Positions 5,007 through 9,138 of a stretch of DNA of 9,138 nt are shown here, piece after piece (the first letter of the stretch is position 1; each line of letters starts with the position of its first letter). A program made the translations under genes and the position numbers. Source of the stretch: Actinomycetota bacterium (GTDB lineage Bacteria > Actinomycetota > Thermoleophilia > Gaiellales > Gaiellaceae). The notes under the pieces are model-generated. The model made no database searches. It was not told the DNA's origin and saw only the letters and a program-made list of their open reading frames with translations. The DNA is taken from positions 1-9,138 of the forward strand of contig JACDCN010000070.1 of NCBI GenBank assembly GCA_013817555.1, in the 5' to 3' direction.

Positions 5007-6733
5007 GGTAGCGTGGCCTCCACACGGCGAGCAGGGCGCCTCGCCAGTTGACGGAGCCGGCGGTCCTTGAACCACGGCCGCAGCTCGATCCGCGCCGGGG
5101 CGAGATGGCCGTAGACGAGAACGCCCTGGCCCGGCCGCATCTCGCGGAGGACGTTCGCAGGCGCGAGATTGCGGTAGGCGACTGACTCCGTCGTCGAGTG
5201 GCGCCCTTCGACACCCGAGGTCGCAGACATCTGGCGCACTTCCTCGTCACCGAGCAGTCGCGCGAGGTACTCGAGCGTCTGCGGGTCGGCGATGCCAGAC
5301 AGGATCACCTTCGCCCGGTGGTTCGAGACGATGGTCGGTGCGCGATCGCGTCCGTAGACCGCGTTGATCTGGGCGATGTCCTGAAACACGGAGACGAGCT
5401 GAATCCCCTGCCCTGCGCCCGTCGATGCCAGCGTCGCGAGGTCGCGTAGGGGCGCGATGTTGGCGCACTCGTCGAGGACGAGCAGAAGCGGAGGATCGAG
5501 AGGCTGGCCGGTTTCAGTCGTGCGGTCGTAGGCGTGCGCGACGATCTCCTGCACGAGCGTCGCGAACAGCGGCTGCAGGCGGCGCTGCTCATGCGCCGGG
5601 GCGCAGAGGTAGGCGGTGTGCCAGCCGCCGTCGAGAATTCGCTCCGCTCGGAGTTCGGCGGTCATAGCTGAGGCGAGGACGCCGGGGTCGGCATACGCGA
5701 TGAGGACGGTCTGCGCGGTCGCGTAGACGCTACCGCGCGTCTTCTCGTCCCAGAGCGAGATCGCCTCGAACCCGCTGAGGGCCTCCTGCTCGTCGTTTTG
5801 TTCAAGGGCCCAGCGGACGCGCTCGTCCTCCTGCACGTCGACCCACTGGACGACCTGAACCATTGTCCCGCCGCTGCAAGCGGCGGCGAGAAGGATCGGC
5901 GCCAGGAGCTTGGCGGTCGCTCCGTACCAGAACTCCGCGGCGTCGCTCGTCCCCCCGCCCGGCCGGGCGCCGCGGACGAGCCACTCCGCCACACGCTGCG
6001 CGCCCTGCCAGGTGAGACACTCCATCAGCGGCGTCCAGCCGGCGGTCGGAAAGCCAGTGCTGCCCGTGGGGTCGTAAACCAGGGTGCTGGCTCCGGGGAT
6101 CGCGGAGCGCGCGGCAAGCGTCTCTCGGAGAAGATCGGTCTTGATCGACGTGGCGACGACCGGCCCCTGCCATTCGAGGATTGCAGGGATCGCGAACCCC
6201 GTCGTCTTCCCCGTCTGCGTCGGGCCGACGACGATCGCCGACTGCCTCGACTCCGCCGCGACGAGGCGCCCTTCGGCGCGGCCGAGGATCAGGCGACCGG
6301 GTTCGTGGCCGCGCACGAACAGCGTGCGAAGATCGCGCGGACGCGCCCAGCGGGCCGTTCTGGCCGAGCCGACACCTCGGTTGCGAAGGCGTATCGAGAG
6401 CAGCACGAAGGTCGCGAGGCTCGGGAGGACGATGGCGGCGAAGGTTCCGTAGAAGCCGACGGGGCCGGGTATCAGCTTGCGCGCCCGTTCGGGCCATGCC
6501 TGCGCGGGATCGCCGACGTGATGCGGGAACTGCGCCACGACCGAGCCCATCTCCGACACCCGCACCGGCGGCCAGGCGCCGCCGAGGAGCCGACCGGAGA
6601 CCTCGCCGGCGACCCACAGCAGCGCGCCGGCGCAGAAGACGCCGCCGAGCAGCCAAAAGGCGAGCGTTTCCAGCGGATGGGCTTTCGCCTCGCCTCCGGC
6701 GGGAAACCGAGGCGCGCTCCCTCGGGTCTTCAT
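5003..6733 (-). CDS. VirD4/TraG-type conjugative coupling ATPase
   Basis: This 576-residue inner-membrane ATPase of the type IV coupling protein family brings the relaxase-DNA complex to the secretion channel. Two N-terminal hydrophobic segments are visible, about residues 22-45 and 92-114, with a short extracytoplasmic loop between. The soluble motor follows: Walker A GPTQTGKTT (170-178), the conserved ATSIKTDLL (194-202) just after it, Walker B LLLVLDECAN (416-425, D421 and E422) and SVFQD (448-452) with the conserved glutamine. The C-terminal part matches the TraM-recognition/TraG-D C-terminal region of this family. Length and motif order are normal and nothing looks broken. The ATG at 6733 overlaps the stop of the VirB4-like gene (ATGA) and has GAGG 8 bases upstream (6745-6742). 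The stop overlaps the next gene. Family assignment is firm; the exact substrate is unknown because no relaxase is in the window. Confidence 0.93.
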   Translation of the reverse strand: MKTRGSAPRFPAGGEAKAHPLETLAFWLLGGVFCAGALLWVAGEVSGRLLGGAWPPVRVSEMGSVVAQFPHHVGDPAQAWPERARKLIPGPVGFYGTFAAIVLPSLATFVLLSIRLRNRGVGSARTARWARPRDLRTLFVRGHEPGRLILGRAEGRLVAAESRQSAIVVGPTQTGKTTGFAIPAILEWQGPVVATSIKTDLLRETLAARSAIPGASTLVYDPTGSTGFPTAGWTPLMECLTWQGAQRVAEWLVRGARPGGGTSDAAEFWYGATAKLLAPILLAAACSGGTMVQVVQWVDVQEDERVRWALEQNDEQEALSGFEAISLWDEKTRGSVYATAQTVLIAYADPGVLASAMTAELRAERILDGGWHTAYLCAPAHEQRRLQPLFATLVQEIVAHAYDRTTETGQPLDPPLLLVLDECANIAPLRDLATLASTGAGQGIQLVSVFQDIAQINAVYGRDRAPTIVSNHRAKVILSGIADPQTLEYLARLLGDEEVRQMSATSGVEGRHSTTESVAYRNLAPANVLREMRPGQGVLVYGHLAPARIELRPWFKDRRLRQLARRPARRVEATLP

Positions 6734-7977
6734 GCCGCTGGCCTCACGAGCATGCGGGCGTCGGTGTCAACGATCTCGCGCTCCACTGAGGAGAGACGAT
6801 GCTGGACGAGGAATGACCGCTGTCCGACCTTCCACAGCGCCCAGCCGCGGCGCAGGTGAGGAAGGAGCTCTGCCTCCGTATCGGTCAGCCCGAGCAACTC
6901 GCGTGCCTGAGGCAGCTGATCAGGCGGCTGGGCGTAGACGACCTTCGTCTCGGCATCGGCGAGCAGGCCCTCAGCGAGGCGGACCTCGCGAGAGCCCTCT
7001 GCGCCGGCCGCGCGCAGGTCGGAGAGCCGGTGCATCACCACGACGTTTTGCGTCCCGAGGCCGCGGGAGAGCTTGAACGACTGCTGCAGCCACTCGCCGA
7101 TGCCGAGGCTTGAGAGGATGCGCCAAGCCTCGTCGACGACGACGATCCGCTTCGCCGGGCGCTCGTCCGTCTCCGCCTCGATCTGCGCCTGCAGCCATGC
7201 CGTCGCGCAGGTCATGAGGATCCCGAGCGCCGTCGTGTGCGTGTTCAGGACAGCACGGAGGTTGAGTACGACAAGCGGGGCATCGAGGTCGAGCCCGGGC
7301 GTGGTCGGTCCGTCGAACATGCCTTTGAGATTCCCCGAGCAGAGCTGGTCGACCGCGAACGCCATCGGCCGGACTGCGAGCGCGATCTCGCCGACCTCCA
7401 TCGCGAGCGCGTCCGCCATCTCGCCGGTCGGATGGACGAGCACGTCGACGACGTCGGGGAGGGTGGGCTCACGGTCCGAGCGTCGCGCGAGAACCGAGAC
7501 GGCCTCCTGACCGGCCCGCTTCTCCTCTGGCGTGAGCGGCCGCTCGAGGGCAGCCGCCGCGACGGAGTAGAGGAGGTTTAGCTGGCGCTCGGGGCCACCG
7601 CGCGGCGTGAGTGGGTTGAGCCTGATCTGCCCGCCCGGAGAGAGTGTGATCGGACGCACGCCCATCGCCTCCGCGAGCCTGTCGTACTCGCCCTTGACGT
7701 CGACGATCCATGCCTGCCGTCCGAACACGGACTGGCGAAGCACGTAGGTCTTGACGAGGCTCGACTTCGCGCGCCCGACGATCCCGATCACGACGGCGTT
7801 CGGGCTCGTCAGCTCCTTGCCGTACAGCTCCCACGCGTCGTAGCAGAAGGAGCCCCCGTAGACGTCGCGTCCGATATAGACGCCGCGCCCTCCGAGCCCG
7901 CCCTCGGCAACGAACGGGTACGCGGCCTGCACATTCGCAGTCGTGGCTCGGTGCCCTGGCTGACCCTTCGCTTTCAC
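6730..7977 (-). CDS. VirB4-like type IV secretion motor ATPase (C-terminal domain protein)
   Basis: This 415-residue protein corresponds to the ATPase half of VirB4/TraC proteins, which power assembly and substrate transfer of a type IV secretion channel at the inner membrane. Visible motifs are the P-loop region GIVGRAKSS (65-73) followed by WIVDVKGEY (90-98), Walker B RIVVVDEAW (277-285, D282 and E283) and FKLSRGLGTQNVVVMHRLSDL (301-321), the usual arginine-finger/glutamine region. The P-loop has alanine where the classical GxxxxGK[ST] has its last glycine. The start is the GTG at 7977, which overlaps the TGA of the upstream gene, with GAGGA at 7987-7983. A reading frame open to 8457 exists, but its first 160 residues are an arginine-rich shadow of the overlapping gene. 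With the SCO6880-like protein upstream it probably makes up a complete VirB4. Confidence 0.9.
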   Translation of the reverse strand: MKAKGQPGHRATTANVQAAYPFVAEGGLGGRGVYIGRDVYGGSFCYDAWELYGKELTSPNAVVIGIVGRAKSSLVKTYVLRQSVFGRQAWIVDVKGEYDRLAEAMGVRPITLSPGGQIRLNPLTPRGGPERQLNLLYSVAAAALERPLTPEEKRAGQEAVSVLARRSDREPTLPDVVDVLVHPTGEMADALAMEVGEIALAVRPMAFAVDQLCSGNLKGMFDGPTTPGLDLDAPLVVLNLRAVLNTHTTALGILMTCATAWLQAQIEAETDERPAKRIVVVDEAWRILSSLGIGEWLQQSFKLSRGLGTQNVVVMHRLSDLRAAGAEGSREVRLAEGLLADAETKVVYAQPPDQLPQARELLGLTDTEAELLPHLRRGWALWKVGQRSFLVQHRLSSVEREIVDTDARMLVRPAA

Positions 7978-9138
7978 CGCAGTCCTCGGCAGAGCGGCAG
8001 CGTGTACGTGAACGCCTGCTCCTGCTGCCCGTGGAGGCGGAGCAGTTCGAGCCGTGCCATCTGCGCCGCGTGCTCGATCTCGGAGCAGTTCCGTTCGAGC
8101 TCCTCGAGCGAACGCGCAGACACCGTGACGTAGCCCGCGAAACGGACCGCGGCGTGACCATCGGCGAGCTCCTCTTCGCGGCGGACGACGGCCTCGGTCT
8201 GACGCCTGCGCCTGGCCGTCTCCATGAAGCCCATGCGCCCGCGGAGCTCGCGGTCGGCGACGTCCGAGGTGCGCGCGGCTTCGACCTCGCGGATCGCCTT
8301 CAGCGGGGAGGTCGCCTCGATCGTGACCGCGATGGCTCGCACCATCTGGGCGTTCAGGAGCAAGGGCGAGAGGAAGGCGGCCCCGACGTCGATACGCGGC
8401 CAGCTCGCGATCCAGTAGGTGGCGTGGACCGCTCCGTCCGTGCGATAGACGCTCCACGATGTGTCAGCGGCAACAGGCCAGGCGGCCGCCTCGTCGATGC
8501 CGTCGCGGTCCGGGTCGGCCGCGGCGAGCCGCGCGAGCCCGGGCCGTGACCACGGATCGAACGCGACGCGCACTGCACCAGCGAGCATTCCGGGGCGAAG
8601 GGCGCCGACGACGCGCACATCGGCGGCGGTCAGGTGCTCACCGAGCGCTTCGAGCTCACGAAGCAGGACGCCACAGGCACCCGCATCCGCTCCCTGCTTG
8701 CCACCCGCGCGCTTGATCTGCCGCCACGCTCGTTTGGCGTCGATTTGCAGACAGACGAAGAGCTCGTGATCCTTGGTGGCGGCCGGGGCGCTGCTCGTTA
8801 GCTCGAGGTAGGCCTGCATGGCGAGCGAATCGACGGCAACTGTGTCGCGGGTCCACGCCTCGCCGAGGTAACGGCCGATCTCGTCGCCGTCCGCCGGGAC
8901 GGTGCGCTCGACCCACTGGATTCGGCTCACCGGCGAGCCTTCGCGGGCCAGACCCGAGAGGACCCCGCCCCAGCCAGCCTGCCTGCTCTCCTGCTCCGCT
9001 CGATCGAGGAGCCCGAACGACGTCACCCGAACAGCAAGCACCGCGGTGTACGAGCGGGCGCGACGATCCTTGATCACACCGACCGTCTCGCCGTGGAAGG
9101 GCGCCGCTAGCAGCTCGAGGTCGCGCGCTGCCTCAGGC
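7974..9138 (-). CDS. SCO6880-family conjugation protein, N-terminus beyond the window
   Basis: 387 residues are visible, and the frame stays open through the window edge at 9138. A GTG at 9077 is the first start-like codon inside, but the 20 residues upstream of it (PEAARDLELLAAPFHGETVG) fit the family pattern, so it is internal. From memory the family is about 480-500 residues, so roughly 100 are missing here. Typical family features are the early TAVLAVRVTSFGLLDRAEQE region followed by WGGVLSGLAREGSPVSRIQW, a middle region with FDPWSRP, a segment LSPLLLNAQMVRAIAVTIEATSPLKAIREVE and a C-terminal VirB4-like stretch ending in FTYTLPLCRGL. No Walker motif is present. The protein is widespread next to VirB4-like ATPases in actinobacterial conjugation clusters and probably supplies the N-terminal VirB4 domain. 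More transfer genes presumably lie to the right. Confidence 0.87.
   Translation of the reverse strand, partial: PEAARDLELLAAPFHGETVGVIKDRRARSYTAVLAVRVTSFGLLDRAEQESRQAGWGGVLSGLAREGSPVSRIQWVERTVPADGDEIGRYLGEAWTRDTVAVDSLAMQAYLELTSSAPAATKDHELFVCLQIDAKRAWRQIKRAGGKQGADAGACGVLLRELEALGEHLTAADVRVVGALRPGMLAGAVRVAFDPWSRPGLARLAAADPDRDGIDEAAAWPVAADTSWSVYRTDGAVHATYWIASWPRIDVGAAFLSPLLLNAQMVRAIAVTIEATSPLKAIREVEAARTSDVADRELRGRMGFMETARRRRQTEAVVRREEELADGHAAVRFAGYVTVSARSLEELERNCSEIEHAAQMARLELLRLHGQQEQAFTYTLPLCRGLR

Noticed and set aside
5798..6859. 353-residue + strand frame antisense to the coupling-protein gene
   Set aside because: Arginine/glycine-rich shadow; the - strand frame has the transmembrane and Walker motifs of a coupling protein.
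7978..8457. 160-residue N-terminal extension of the VirB4-like ATPase
   Set aside because: The extension is arginine-rich, overlaps the SCO6880-like gene in another frame, and a GTG at 7977 with a good ribosome binding site gives the normal coupled start.

Overview
This is high-GC DNA (about two thirds G+C by eye). Its strong GTG/ATG usage, 4-base stop/start overlaps and a SCO6880-type conjugation protein all point to an actinobacterium or a close relative. No rRNA or tRNA gene, CRISPR array, transposase, integrase or relaxase is visible. The species cannot be named from the sequence. The window reads as the edge of a conjugative element (integrative element or plasmid) with an anti-phage or anti-plasmid defence cassette beside it.

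Left half, + strand (254-4235): three genes joined by 4-base overlaps. They are a SIR2-domain protein (predicted NAD+-consuming effector), a 175-residue small protein, and a 674-residue Rad50/SMC-like ABC ATPase with a CPVC zinc hook. The order effector - small middle protein - ABC ATPase is that of the ABC-three-component (ABC-3C) conflict systems described by comparative genomics. The likely logic is that the ATPase senses an invader or altered nucleic acid, the middle protein couples, and the SIR2 protein depletes NAD+. A perfect 8-bp hairpin covers the predicted start codon of the effector gene.

Right half, - strand (9138 down to 4503): four genes, again joined by 4-base overlaps. In transcription order they are a SCO6880-family protein (its N-terminus runs off the window), a VirB4-like motor ATPase, a VirD4/TraG-type coupling protein and an unrecognised 167-residue protein. 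This is part of a type IV secretion and DNA-transfer module. The SCO6880-like protein and the ATPase together look like one VirB4 split into two genes.

The two operons converge on 4236-4502. This short stretch holds an 18-bp hairpin with a UUCG tetraloop that is fully paired only when transcribed from the - strand, a second related palindromic copy, and an alternative pairing partner for one hairpin arm. The left flank (1-253) has no convincing gene.
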